Shown here piece after piece: positions 18,662 through 28,053 of a DNA stretch of 64,000 nt (position 1 is the stretch's first letter; each line of letters starts with the position of its first letter). The position numbers and the translations under genes were made by a program. The notes beneath the pieces were generated by a model. It worked only from the letters and a program-made list of their open reading frames with translations, was not told the DNA's origin and ran no database searches. The DNA is taken from NCBI RefSeq assembly GCF_028281565.1, contig NZ_JANQJQ010000041.1, positions 124,001-188,000 of the forward strand, given 5' to 3'. The DNA comes from Seonamhaeicola sp. (GTDB taxonomy: Bacteria; Bacteroidota; Bacteroidia; Flavobacteriales; Flavobacteriaceae).

Positions 18662-20155
18662 ATGAGAACCAAACTATTTCCACTTTTATTGATCCTATTA
18701 AGTTTAACTGCATATGCGCAGGAAAAGCCTAATATCATCTGGATCTTTACCGATGACCATTCCTACCAAACCATCGGCGCTTATGGAGGCCGGTTACAAG
18801 ACCTGAATCCGACCCCAAACTTAGATAAGCTGGCCTCAGAAGGTATGATTTTCAATAAATGCTATGTTGAAAATTCTATTTGTGCCCCCAGTAGAGCTGC
18901 CTTATTAACCGGGAAGATGAGTCATATGAACGGCAAGTTCACCAATACCAAAAAGCATCCGTTTGACCATGACCAGCAGCAATTCCAAAAGATCCTTAGG
19001 AAGAATGGGTACCAAACCGCTATGATTGGTAAAATCCATTTAGATGGCAATATGCAAGGCTTTGATTATTGGGAAGTGTTATTGGGGCAAGGCTCGTATG
19101 TGGATCCGGTATTGCTGTCCGATAACGGAAAAAACCAGTATAAAGGCTATACCACAGATATTATAACAGATAAATCTTTGGATTGGTTAGAGAATAAAAG
19201 GGATAAAAGCAAACCATTTATGATGATGTTACATCACAAAGCACCTCATAGGGCGTGGGTGCCAAGTAGAGAACACATGAACTTGTATGAAGATATTGAG
19301 ATTCCGGAGCCAGATAATTTATTCGATAATTACGATACCCGGACTACAGCGGCACATGGTCAAACCATGAGTATCTTAAGGGATATGAATCTGCATCGTG
19401 ATTTAAAGATGACCGAACCGGAAAATGAATTTTGGGTCAAAAGAGGTATAGATGACAGGTTTGATGCCAGGCGTGAAAAATATAAAGACCTGGATTTAAA
19501 AGATGATGAACTACTTAAATTGAAGTACCAGATTTACATGAAAGATTATTTGAGATGTATATGGAGTGTTGACCAAAATATTGGCCGTGTAATGGCTTAT
19601 TTAAAAGAAACAGGTTTAGATAAAAACACAATTGTTATGTACTCCTCAGATCAAGGGTTTTATATGGGTGAGCATGGTTGGTTTGACAAGCGTTTTATGT
19701 ATGAAGAATCCTTTAGAACGCCTTTAATTGTGAAGTGGCCGGGACAAACCAAACCGGGAAGTGTCAATTCGGATTTGGTTCAGAATATCGATTTTGCCGA
19801 AACCTTTTTGGATATAGCCGGAGCGCCCATCCCGGATGATATGCAAGGGAAAAGTTTAGTGCCCATTTTAAAGGGCAAAACGCCTAAGGACTGGAGAGAG
19901 AGCCTTTACTATCACTATTATGAGTACCCCGGAGCACATTCGGTACGGCGTCATGAAGGTATCGCCAATAAGCGTTATAAACTGATCAGGTTCTATGGTA
20001 CAGATGTGAAAGGTGAAGAAGAATGGGAGTTTTATGATTTGAAGAAAGATCCATCGGAAATGAATAATCTATACCTTCAACTTAAGGATAGCGGTAAAAT
20101 TTCAGAAATGAAAAAGGAATTGTTACGGTTGAAAAAACACTATAAAGTCATATAA
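18662..20155 (+). CDS. S1-family sulfatase, exported
   Basis: This 497-residue protein has a signal peptide ending near AYAQ. It has the FTDDHSYQTIG metal site, formylglycine motif C74-A-P-S-R with AALLTGK, a GKIHLDG version of the GKWH block, and SSDQGFYMGEHGWFDKR. That last segment and the long insert around residues 220-280 are typical of the S1 branch that includes iduronate-2-sulfatase-like and heparan-6-sulfatase-like enzymes of Bacteroidetes, distinct from the other sulfatases here. It should act on a sulfated mono- or oligosaccharide in the periplasm. Palindromic repeats flank it on both sides. Confidence 0.93.
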   Translation: MRTKLFPLLLILLSLTAYAQEKPNIIWIFTDDHSYQTIGAYGGRLQDLNPTPNLDKLASEGMIFNKCYVENSICAPSRAALLTGKMSHMNGKFTNTKKHPFDHDQQQFQKILRKNGYQTAMIGKIHLDGNMQGFDYWEVLLGQGSYVDPVLLSDNGKNQYKGYTTDIITDKSLDWLENKRDKSKPFMMMLHHKAPHRAWVPSREHMNLYEDIEIPEPDNLFDNYDTRTTAAHGQTMSILRDMNLHRDLKMTEPENEFWVKRGIDDRFDARREKYKDLDLKDDELLKLKYQIYMKDYLRCIWSVDQNIGRVMAYLKETGLDKNTIVMYSSDQGFYMGEHGWFDKRFMYEESFRTPLIVKWPGQTKPGSVNSDLVQNIDFAETFLDIAGAPIPDDMQGKSLVPILKGKTPKDWRESLYYHYYEYPGAHSVRRHEGIANKRYKLIRFYGTDVKGEEEWEFYDLKKDPSEMNNLYLQLKDSGKISEMKKELLRLKKHYKVI

Positions 20156-20167
20156 GAACAAGTCCTT

Positions 20168-20245
20168 GTCACACTGAGCGCAGTCGAAGTGTTTTCAGCA
20201 TCCTATAAACAGAAAGTAGAGACTCTGAAACGAGTTCAGAGTGAC
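20168..20245. repeat. Dispersed palindromic repeat (CACTGAGCGCAGTCGAAGTG type)
   Basis: The left part is GTCACACTGAGCGCAGTCGAAGTG and the right part GACTCTGAAACGAGTTCAGAGTGAC, a self-complementary hairpin. The same two parts in the same order occur inside the element at 54571-54714. It lies between the sulfatase stop and the GH2 start. Confidence 0.8.
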
Positions 20246-20296
20246 AAATTTTTAATATTTAAAAGGGATAAACAATAAATTAAATCAACTAATAAA

Positions 20297-22750
20297 ATGA
20301 ATAAACTATTAAGTTTACTGGTTGTTGTAGCATGGGGCTTAAGTAGTCTAAATGCACAAAATCAAAATTTCAATGAGTCGTGGAAGTTCTATAATGATAA
20401 AGCAGAAGGCGCGGAAAAAGTGTCCTTTGACGATTCAAAATGGCGCAATCTAGATTTACCACACGATTGGGCTATAGAAGGTCCCTTTGATGTAAAATAC
20501 AATGCCCGGGCGGGTGGACTGCCATTTCACGGCACCGGTTGGTACAGAAAGCATTTTAAAATGAATGCCGAAGCCAAAGGAAAAGTGGTGCGTTTGGAGT
20601 TTGAAGGGGCCATGTACAATGCCCATGTTTGGATCAATGGCGAATTTGTTGGAAAACGCCCGTATGGATACATCGGATTTGAATTTGATGTTAGTAAATA
20701 TCTAAAATATGACGGGTCAGATAATGTTGTGGCCGTAAGATTGACGCCGGAAGATTTATCCTCCAGATGGTATCCAGGGGCGGGTATCTATCGTTCCGTA
20801 TGGCTGAAAATTGATAACCCAATACACGTTGGGCAATGGGGCACCTTTATAACGACGCCAACAGTTACAAAGGAAATCGGGGTGATTCAAAACGAAACCA
20901 CGGTGGTAAATAAAAGTGGTAAAGCCGAAACTGTTACCGTGAAGCAAGCATATTATAATTCAGAAAACATACTGATTGCTTCAGAAAGTGAAGAACTAAC
21001 TATAAAAGCAAAGGGTTCTGCAATTTCAGCACTATACACTAAAATAAAAAAGCCCTTGATCTGGGATATGGAGACACCACATTTATATCATGCGGTGACC
21101 ACTATTTCAAAAGGAGACGAGGTACTTGATACCTATAAAACCCGTTTCGGAATGCGAACCATTGCTTATACCAAAGATGGGTTCTTTTTAAACAACAAAC
21201 CGGTCCGTTTTAATGGCGTTTGTTTACATCATGATAATGGGGCTTTAGGGGCTGCGGTTTACAGAAGAGCCGATGAACGCAAACTTCAAATTATGAAAAG
21301 TATGGGGGTCAATGCCATCCGTACCAGTCATAATCCGCCGTCCAGGGAGTTTTTAGAATTATGCGATGAATTGGGACTTTTGGTTCAGGATGAAGCCTTC
21401 GACGTTTGGAAAATGGAAAAAGTGCCCAATGGCTATAACAAGTTTTTTGAAGAATGGGGTGAACGCGATATCAAGGATATGGTACTAAGGGATAGAAATC
21501 ACCCATCCATAGTTATGTGGAGTATTGGTAATGAGATCATTGAACAAAAAGATAAAAAGAATGGCTGGCGAACCGCAAAAGTCCTTAATGATTATGTCAA
21601 GGAATTGGATAGGACCAGGCCAACCTCGGCAGGTTTCAATAACTATTCGGGGCCTTACGATAATAATATGGCGCAACAAGTGGATATTGCCGGTGTAAAC
21701 TATAAACCAACCAAATACAGCGAGATTAGAGGAAATTACCCGGAGTTGCCGTTATATGGATCGGAAACGTCTAGCTGTACCAGTAGTAGAGGGGTTTATC
21801 ATTTGCCTATTGAAAAGTATAAAACCCATGAGTCCAAACATGTGACCAGCTACGATTTAATAGGACCACCATGGGCCTATCCTCCGGATGTGGAGTTTCA
21901 TTTTCAGGAGCTAAACCCACATAGTATGGGTGAGTTTATCTGGACAGGTTTTGATTATTTAGGAGAACCAACACCCTATGGAGGAAAGGATAACTCCACT
22001 AATGGGTATTGGAATGCCGATTGGCCGTCACACAGCTCTTATTTTGGTGCGGTGGATTTATGTGGTTTCCCGAAAGATCGATTCTTCCTGTATCAAAGTC
22101 AGTGGACGACGGAGCCTATGATTCACCTGTTGCCACACTGGAACTGGAAAGGTATGGAAGGACAAACCATTCCGGTGTACTGTTACACCAACTGTGATAG
22201 TGCCGAACTTTTCGTGAATGGAAAGTCTATGGGTAGAAAGGTGAAAGGGAAAGACTTAACAGAACTTAAGGTTAACTTTTTAAGATACGAACCAAAAACC
22301 TTTCAATCTAAATACAGATTGTCCTGGGAGGTACCCTATGAAGCAGGAAACATCAAAGTGGTAGGTTACAAAAACGGCAAACAAATTCTGGAAAAACAAA
22401 TCAACACTGCCGGAAAACCGGCTAAAATAAGCTTATCAGTTGACCGAAAGGACATCAATGCTGATGGTGTGGATTTAGCCTATGTAACCGTTAGAATTGA
22501 AGATAAAAACGGAAACCTTTGTCCGAATGCCGAAAATCTTGTGCATTTTTCAGTTAAAGGCACCGGTGAGTTATTAGCTGTTGATAATGGCAATCAAACC
22601 AGTGTAGAGTCTTTTCAGGCTAGTCACAGAAAAGCCTTTAGTGGTATGTGTTTAGCCATTGTAAAAGCAGATGCCATTTCCGGAAAGATTACGCTGTATG
22701 CAAAATCTAAAGGATTGAAATCGTCTAAAATTGAAATGGTTTCAAAGTAA
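20297..22750 (+). CDS. GH2 beta-galactosidase-family glycoside hydrolase, exported
   Basis: This 817-residue protein has a signal peptide ending near SLNAQ. It has the three usual GH2 domains: jelly-roll sugar-binding domain (NFNESWKFY to about 180), immunoglobulin-like domain, and TIM barrel starting near NNKPVRFNGVCLHHD. The acid/base is E413 in WSIGNE and the nucleophile candidate is E490 in YGSETS. An additional C-terminal beta-sandwich pair (about 630-817, with NADGVDLAYVTV) matches the DUF4982 plus Ig-like tail common in PUL GH2 enzymes. It should release a beta-linked galactose or a related residue. It is the last gene before the LacI-family regulator on the opposite strand. Confidence 0.92.
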   Translation: MNKLLSLLVVVAWGLSSLNAQNQNFNESWKFYNDKAEGAEKVSFDDSKWRNLDLPHDWAIEGPFDVKYNARAGGLPFHGTGWYRKHFKMNAEAKGKVVRLEFEGAMYNAHVWINGEFVGKRPYGYIGFEFDVSKYLKYDGSDNVVAVRLTPEDLSSRWYPGAGIYRSVWLKIDNPIHVGQWGTFITTPTVTKEIGVIQNETTVVNKSGKAETVTVKQAYYNSENILIASESEELTIKAKGSAISALYTKIKKPLIWDMETPHLYHAVTTISKGDEVLDTYKTRFGMRTIAYTKDGFFLNNKPVRFNGVCLHHDNGALGAAVYRRADERKLQIMKSMGVNAIRTSHNPPSREFLELCDELGLLVQDEAFDVWKMEKVPNGYNKFFEEWGERDIKDMVLRDRNHPSIVMWSIGNEIIEQKDKKNGWRTAKVLNDYVKELDRTRPTSAGFNNYSGPYDNNMAQQVDIAGVNYKPTKYSEIRGNYPELPLYGSETSSCTSSRGVYHLPIEKYKTHESKHVTSYDLIGPPWAYPPDVEFHFQELNPHSMGEFIWTGFDYLGEPTPYGGKDNSTNGYWNADWPSHSSYFGAVDLCGFPKDRFFLYQSQWTTEPMIHLLPHWNWKGMEGQTIPVYCYTNCDSAELFVNGKSMGRKVKGKDLTELKVNFLRYEPKTFQSKYRLSWEVPYEAGNIKVVGYKNGKQILEKQINTAGKPAKISLSVDRKDINADGVDLAYVTVRIEDKNGNLCPNAENLVHFSVKGTGELLAVDNGNQTSVESFQASHRKAFSGMCLAIVKADAISGKITLYAKSKGLKSSKIEMVSK

Positions 22751-22758
22751 ATTTTAAC

Positions 22759-22834
22759 GTCTCTGCGAGGGAAACATGACCGTGGCAGTCTGTTTAATGA
22801 ACTGCATGAGATTGCTTCGTTCCTCGCAATGACA
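22759..22834. repeat. Dispersed palindromic repeat (CTCTGCGAGG ... TTCCTCGCAATGAC type)
   Basis: The element contains TCTGCGAGGGAAACATGACCG, an internal GCAGTCTG...ACTGC inverted pair, and TTCCTCGCAATGACA. It is different in sequence from the CTGAAAC-type elements but similar in size and location, in the gap after the GH2 gene. Confidence 0.65.
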
Positions 22835-22855
22835 CTTTAACTCAAATTGAAACAT

Positions 22856-22909
22856 GTCATTCTGAGCCCTTCGACTACGCTCAGGACAGGCTCAAGCGAA
22901 GAATCTCGA
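22856..22909. repeat. Dispersed palindromic repeat (CATTCTGAGCCCTTCGACTACG type)
   Basis: GTCATTCTGAGCCCTTCGACTACGCTCAGGACAGGCTCAAGCGAAGAATCTCG contains CTGAGC/GCTCAG inverted arms. It is related to the CACTGAGCGCAGTCGAAG elements at 20168 and 54598. It is the second element in the same 196-bp gap. Confidence 0.7.
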
Positions 22910-22918
22910 TAATAATTT

Positions 22919-22948
22919 AAGCCAATAATTAACCTTATCGGCTTTTTT
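22919..22948 (+). terminator. Terminator between convergent GH2 and lacI-family genes
   Basis: AAGCC (22919-22923) and ATAA pair with TTAT and GGCTT (22940-22944) with one mismatch and a 6-nt loop; TTTTTT follows on the plus strand. It overlaps the last codons of the regulator gene on the minus strand and can end the GH2 transcript. Confidence 0.65.
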
Positions 22949-23969
22949 ATAAAATAGAACTTTCCCTAACCGAAGACTGCCTAATATTAAACTCCCCGTT
23001 CATTACTATGGTTTCAATAGGAGCATTTTCATCTTCAATGCGTTCTATAAGCAACTCGCCGGCTTTTTTAGCCATCTTAAAAGTAGGTTGTTTAACACTG
23101 CTCAATTGAGGGGTTACCAATTCGGCCATACGGGTTTCGGTAAAACCAACAAAAGCAACATCTTCAGGGACCTTATAACCATTGTCTTTTAACTTTCTAA
23201 TAGCACCCAGCGCCACCATATCGTTCACACAGAAAAAGGCATCGGGAACATCATGATGATAGATGAGGTCTTCAATAACTTCCATACCCTCTTTAGCCAG
23301 TAAACCGGTTTCAATGATTTTATAATTTTCTTTTGGAATGTGATGTTTATTCATAGCCTTTTTAAAGCCTTGAATACGTTCATAAGACACCGATAGATCC
23401 TTATATCCGGATAAGTGATAGATTTTCTTGTAACCTTGCCTTATCAAGTGTTCCGTAGCAAAAAAACTCCACTTCATATTATTAAAAACCACTTTTGAAA
23501 CAGGAACGGATTCTTCAATCCGATTTAAAAAGACAATGGGGTAGCCTTCCTTAATTCTATCCTGGTAGTATTTCATATTCCGATTTCCCGTAGTTGGAGC
23601 TACAATTAAACCGTCAACCATATTATTGATAAGTGTCTGAGCATTGATAAGTTCCTGTTCTTCGTTTTCATCCGATTGCATGACCAGTACCTGATACCCT
23701 TTTGAGATTAAAAACTCCTGTAATGCTATCACAATCTCAGAATAATACTCGTTTATAAATTCAGGAACAACCACACCAATATTCAAAGAACGCTTTTGAC
23801 TCAATTTTTTCGCGATAGGATTGGGAATATAACCCATGTCTTCGGCTGTTTTTAGAATAAGCTCTTTGGTCTCTTTTTTAATGTCGTATTTATCATTAAA
23901 GGCCCTGGAAACTGTAGAAATTGATACGTTCAATTTTTTGGCAATATCTTTTATGGTGTAGTGCTTCAT
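22947..23969 (-). CDS. LacI-family transcriptional regulator
   Basis: This 340-residue protein has an N-terminal LacI helix-turn-helix (YTIKDIAKKLNVSISTVSRA, residues 3-22) and the hinge-helix segment NPIAKKLSQKRS. A periplasmic-binding-protein-like ligand domain follows (NIGVVVPEF onwards) and closes with VAFVGFTE...TPQLSSVKQP. It is divergent from the symporter operon, and three near-copies of a CGTTTCCG-based palindrome lie in the 138-bp gap, so it most likely represses that operon (and perhaps itself). The inducer would be a small sugar released by the locus. Regulators of this type are less usual in Bacteroidetes PULs than hybrid two-component or SusR systems. Confidence 0.93.
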   Translation of the reverse strand: MKHYTIKDIAKKLNVSISTVSRAFNDKYDIKKETKELILKTAEDMGYIPNPIAKKLSQKRSLNIGVVVPEFINEYYSEIVIALQEFLISKGYQVLVMQSDENEEQELINAQTLINNMVDGLIVAPTTGNRNMKYYQDRIKEGYPIVFLNRIEESVPVSKVVFNNMKWSFFATEHLIRQGYKKIYHLSGYKDLSVSYERIQGFKKAMNKHHIPKENYKIIETGLLAKEGMEVIEDLIYHHDVPDAFFCVNDMVALGAIRKLKDNGYKVPEDVAFVGFTETRMAELVTPQLSSVKQPTFKMAKKAGELLIERIEDENAPIETIVMNGEFNIRQSSVRESSIL

Positions 23970-23988
23970 AAGACAAATGTAGTCATTT

Positions 23989-24053
23989 CGGAAACGTTTT
24001 CGGTATTTTTTGTTGTTTTCGGTATCGTTTCCGAGGATATATTTCGCGTTTCC
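23989..24053. promoter_or_regulatory. LacI-type operator cluster (CGGAAACG palindromes)
   Basis: CGGAAACGTTTTCG at 23989-24002 is a palindrome with one mismatched pair. CGGTATCGTTTCCG at 24020-24033 is a weaker one, and CGCGTTTCCG at 24044-24053 gives a half-site. The centres of the first two are 31 bp apart, about three helical turns. TATATTTC at 24038-24045 may be the -7 element of the symporter promoter, lying between the second and third sites. The central CG and GGAAACG arms are typical of LacI-family operators. Confidence 0.75.
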
Positions 24054-24107
24054 GATTAATCATATATTATCAAGCAGTATCTTTAAAAGAATTTCAACCT
24101 TTTCCTG

Positions 24108-25757
24108 ATGAACAATATTGATATCATAGTCATTTTAGTATTCACCGCCCTGGTTTTTGTATGCGGAATGAGTTTCTCTAAAGCAGGTAAAAACATGAAG
24201 TCGTTTTTTGCAGCCGGAGGCGCTTTACCCTGGTGGATGAGTGGTCTGTCTTTATTCATGAGTTTCTTTTCTGCCGGTACTTTTGTAGTATGGGGTTCCA
24301 TAGCATATTCCAGTGGCTGGGTAGCGGTGAGTATTCAATGGACCATGTGTATTGCAGGGGTTATTATAGGATTTTTTATTGCGCCCAAATGGCAAAAAAC
24401 CAAAGCTTTGACAGCTGCGGAGTTTATCTCAGACAGATTGGGCATATCCACCCAAAAGATCTACACATATCTGTTTTTGTTTATTTCTATATTTACTACA
24501 GGCGCCTTTTTATATCCGGTGGCCAAAATAGTTGAAGTATCTACAGGGATCCCTATTTCAACCAGTATTATTGTTTTGGGGATCCTTATATTGATTTATA
24601 CCGCGGTGGGCGGACTTTGGGCCGTAATTGTTACCGATGTGCTACAGTTTATTGTACTGACAGCTGCAGTTTTAATCGTACTGCCTTTATCGTTCGATAA
24701 AATAGGCGGTATTGACAATTTCATTGCGAATGCTCCGGAACATTTCTTTGAGTTTACCAATTCAGAATACACCGGAGTATTTATGGTGGCTTTTGGTCTG
24801 TATAATTTGTTTTTTATTGCAGGGAATTGGGCTTATGTACAACGTTATACCAGTGTGGCTACACCCAAAGATGCTAAAAAAGTAGGATGGTTATTCGGTG
24901 CACTATATACTATTAGTCCTCTTGTTTGGATGTTGCCGCCCATGATCTATAAAGTTTTAAATCCGGATTTAGGAAATCTGGCTGATGAAGGTGCTTACCT
25001 TTTAATGTGTAAAGAAGTATTACCGGTAGGTATGTTAGGATTAATGTTGGGAGGCATGGTATTCGCTACATCCAGTTCTGTGAACACCACACTGAATATA
25101 TCGGCGGGTGTGTTGGCAAATGATATTTACAAGAATATGTTTCCAAAAACTACCAACCAGGGTTTGGTTAGAGTAGGGCGTATAGCCACAGTTTCCTTGG
25201 GTATTCTCACAATTATAATTGCTTTGATGGTGCCATATTTTGGTGGTATTGTGGAGGTAGTTATGAGTGTGGCAGCCTTAACCGGAGGTGCCATGTTTTT
25301 ACCGCCTTTGTGGGCCTTGTTCTCGAAACATCAAACCGGAAAGTCTGTGCTTTCAGTAACTATTATTTCGCTCGTTATTAATGCATTTTTTAAATTTTTA
25401 GCTCCGGATTTAATAGGAGTTACACTAGGTCGTGCCATGGAAATGGTAGTGGGCATGGGGATTCCTATTGTCTTGTTGGCTATTCTTGAACTTTACTTTA
25501 TACAATCTAAGAGTAGAACCACTCAATATGACAATTATATGGAATTGCTGGAATCTAAAAAAGAGACAAGCAATATAGAAGAAGATGCCAGTAGCAATAA
25601 AAAGGGAATAAGAGTTATTGGTCTTGGAGTAGCATCAACAGGAGTACTAATTATTATATTATCATTTATGGCAGAATCGGCTAAAACACTTGTTTGGGGT
25701 ATGGGGACTGCTATTCTGGTTTTAGGATTATATATTATAAGAAAGTCTAAAAAATAA
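24108..25757 (+). CDS. SSS-family sodium:solute symporter (sugar transporter)
   Basis: This 549-residue integral membrane protein has about 13-14 hydrophobic helices and begins directly with a helix (IDIIVILVFTALVFVCG). The family signature is visible around VGGLWAVIVTDVLQFIVL and in GNWAYVQRYTSV, resembling SGLT-type sodium/glucose and galactose symporters. It is the first gene after the LacI operators, so it should import the monosaccharide or an aglycone-like product released in the periplasm by the enzymes encoded downstream. A hydrophilic Ser/Glu/Lys-rich loop (about 475-500) precedes the last two helices. A cytoplasmic FAD oxidoreductase follows 16 nt later, suggesting uptake followed by oxidation. 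Confidence 0.92.
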   Translation: MNNIDIIVILVFTALVFVCGMSFSKAGKNMKSFFAAGGALPWWMSGLSLFMSFFSAGTFVVWGSIAYSSGWVAVSIQWTMCIAGVIIGFFIAPKWQKTKALTAAEFISDRLGISTQKIYTYLFLFISIFTTGAFLYPVAKIVEVSTGIPISTSIIVLGILILIYTAVGGLWAVIVTDVLQFIVLTAAVLIVLPLSFDKIGGIDNFIANAPEHFFEFTNSEYTGVFMVAFGLYNLFFIAGNWAYVQRYTSVATPKDAKKVGWLFGALYTISPLVWMLPPMIYKVLNPDLGNLADEGAYLLMCKEVLPVGMLGLMLGGMVFATSSSVNTTLNISAGVLANDIYKNMFPKTTNQGLVRVGRIATVSLGILTIIIALMVPYFGGIVEVVMSVAALTGGAMFLPPLWALFSKHQTGKSVLSVTIISLVINAFFKFLAPDLIGVTLGRAMEMVVGMGIPIVLLAILELYFIQSKSRTTQYDNYMELLESKKETSNIEEDASSNKKGIRVIGLGVASTGVLIIILSFMAESAKTLVWGMGTAILVLGLYIIRKSKK

Positions 25758-25773
25758 AAACAGTTTTGTTTTA

Positions 25774-28053
25774 ATGATAAAAGAATCATTTCATAAAGAA
25801 AAAAGAACTAGTAAAACCGTAACACTGGGATGTGATTTAAGTATTACCGGTGGTGGTACGGCTGGCGTTTGTGCTGCTATTACAGCAGCCAGAAAAGGTA
25901 TTAAAGTGGTATTGATCCAGGACCGCCCCGTTTTAGGAGGGAATGCCTCCTCAGAAGTCAGGTTGTGGATTTTAGGAGCCACTTCCCACATGGGGAATAA
26001 TAACCGATGGTCACGCGAAGGCGGTGTCATGGATGAGATTCTGGTAGAGAATCTGTATAGAAACCCGGAAGGGAACGCCGTTATTTTTGATACTGTTTTA
26101 TTGGAAAAGGTACTAAACGAAGACAATATCACCTTGCTTTTAAATACCAGTGTTTACGACGTTACTAAATCAAGCGATACACAGATTGAATCCGTAAAGG
26201 CCTTTAATTCGCAAAATTCAACAGAATATATTGTAAAAGCACCCTTATTCTGTGATGCTTCCGGTGATGGTATTGTAGCCTTTAAGGCGGGCGCATCCTT
26301 TAGAATGGGGGCAGAACCCAAGGAAGAGTTTGGGGAGTTGTTTGCGCCTGATAAATCTTATGGAGAACTTTTGGGGCACTCCATGTATTTCTACAGTAAA
26401 AATACCGATAAGCCGGTCAAGTTTAAGGCACCGGAGTTTGCTTTAAAGGATATAAAACAAATACCGCGTTATAAGGCCATCGGAAAAGATGACAAAGGGT
26501 GTCGGTTTTGGTGGTTTGAGTATGGCGGGCGGCATGATACCATTCATGATACGGAACATATTAAATACGAGCTATGGAAAGTGATTTATGGCGTTTGGGA
26601 TTACATTAAAAATTCAGGAGAATTTGATGATGTAGATAATATGACTTTAGAATGGGTAGGGACTATCCCGGGAAAACGTGAAAGTCGCCGATTTGAAGGT
26701 TTATATATGATGAAGCAGCAAGATGTGATTGAGCAACAAGCGTTTGATGATGCCATAGCGCATGGTGGATGGGCTATAGATTTACATCCGGCCGATGGTG
26801 TTTACAGCAAACTGTCGGCCTGTACCCAATGGCATTCCAAAGGGGTGTATCAGATTCCGTACCGTTCGTTTGTAAGTAAGGATATTGAGAACTTGTTTTT
26901 AGCCGGTAGAATTATAAGTGCCACACATGTGGCATTTGGTTCAACACGTGTGATGGGCACCACAGGACTATGTGCCCAGGCGGTTGGTATGGCCGCAGCT
27001 TTATGTACTGACAAAAACTTAAAGCCTACAGATATATTGAGCAATGGCACTATTGAAGAACTCCAGAACGAGTTGAATATTGTTGGGCAAAGCATTCCGA
27101 ACATCCCCATAAAACCTGCTTCTAATCTAATCAATCAGGCTGCGGTTGAAGCTTCTTCAACTTTAGAGGTTTCGGAAATTCCTTTTGACGGTGATTGGTT
27201 TAGACTGAACATTTCGGCAGCACAATTATTGCCTTTAAATGCAGATGAAAACTATCGGTTTAAAGTGTTGATAAATGCAGATGAAGCCACTACTTTGGAA
27301 GTGCAATTGCGAACCTCGGAAAAATCAAAAAACTACGCACCGGAGGTTATTTTAGAAACGCAATCGTTTCAATTAGGAAAGGGTGAACAATATATGTCAA
27401 TTGACTTTTCGATTGGTGTGCCGACAAATCAATATGGTTTTGTGACGTTTTTAGCGAACGATAAGGTAAGTTTAAAAACAAGCAATAAGCGTTATACAGG
27501 AGTACTTTCGGTGTTTAATGGTGTAAATAAAGCAGTATCTAATAATGGCAAACAAGTACCGCCACCAAATATTGGGGTGGACGAGTTTGAATTTTGGACG
27601 CCACATAGAAGGCCTGACGGTCAAAATATAGCTATGGAAATTTCACCGGCTATAAAATCTTTTAATAGTGATAATATTGGTAATGGTTATGTTCGCCCCT
27701 GGGGAGCAGTGAATGCCTGGGTAGCCGATTTAAATGATGAAAACCCAACCCTAAAAATAGAATGGGATAAGGCCAAGACTATTTCAGAGATTAAACTGTT
27801 CCTAGACCCGGATTATGACCACCCAATGGAATCTACTTTAATGGGACATCCCGAGGAAGTCGTGCCATTCTGTGTGCGTAATTATGTGATAAGAGATCTA
27901 AGTGGTAAGGTACTTCATCAAGTTGAAGGCAATTATCAAACCATTAATAGTTTTAAGCCAAGTGAACCTTTGAATTTAAAAGGGTTTACCGTTGAATTAG
28001 GACATCCTTCAAAAGATGTTCCGGCGGCTATATTTGAAATAGTATGCAAGTAA
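25774..28053 (+). CDS. FAD-dependent oxidoreductase (FAD_oxidored family) with C-terminal beta-sandwich
   Basis: This 759-residue protein has no signal peptide, unlike most neighbours, so it should be cytoplasmic. An FAD-binding Rossmann motif SITGGGTAGVCAA lies near residues 25-37, with VVLIQDRPVLGGNASSEVRL after it and AGRIISATHVAFGSTRVMGT near 370-390, the C-terminal part of the flavin site. Together these match the FAD_oxidored family. Residues from about 450 form extra beta-rich segments, the last resembling a discoidin-like fold. It overlaps the next gene by 10 nt and follows the symporter by 16 nt, so it belongs to the LacI-controlled operon. It might oxidise an imported sugar or release a modification; the reaction is not known to me. 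Confidence 0.85.
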   Translation: MIKESFHKEKRTSKTVTLGCDLSITGGGTAGVCAAITAARKGIKVVLIQDRPVLGGNASSEVRLWILGATSHMGNNNRWSREGGVMDEILVENLYRNPEGNAVIFDTVLLEKVLNEDNITLLLNTSVYDVTKSSDTQIESVKAFNSQNSTEYIVKAPLFCDASGDGIVAFKAGASFRMGAEPKEEFGELFAPDKSYGELLGHSMYFYSKNTDKPVKFKAPEFALKDIKQIPRYKAIGKDDKGCRFWWFEYGGRHDTIHDTEHIKYELWKVIYGVWDYIKNSGEFDDVDNMTLEWVGTIPGKRESRRFEGLYMMKQQDVIEQQAFDDAIAHGGWAIDLHPADGVYSKLSACTQWHSKGVYQIPYRSFVSKDIENLFLAGRIISATHVAFGSTRVMGTTGLCAQAVGMAAALCTDKNLKPTDILSNGTIEELQNELNIVGQSIPNIPIKPASNLINQAAVEASSTLEVSEIPFDGDWFRLNISAAQLLPLNADENYRFKVLINADEATTLEVQLRTSEKSKNYAPEVILETQSFQLGKGEQYMSIDFSIGVPTNQYGFVTFLANDKVSLKTSNKRYTGVLSVFNGVNKAVSNNGKQVPPPNIGVDEFEFWTPHRRPDGQNIAMEISPAIKSFNSDNIGNGYVRPWGAVNAWVADLNDENPTLKIEWDKAKTISEIKLFLDPDYDHPMESTLMGHPEEVVPFCVRNYVIRDLSGKVLHQVEGNYQTINSFKPSEPLNLKGFTVELGHPSKDVPAAIFEIVCK

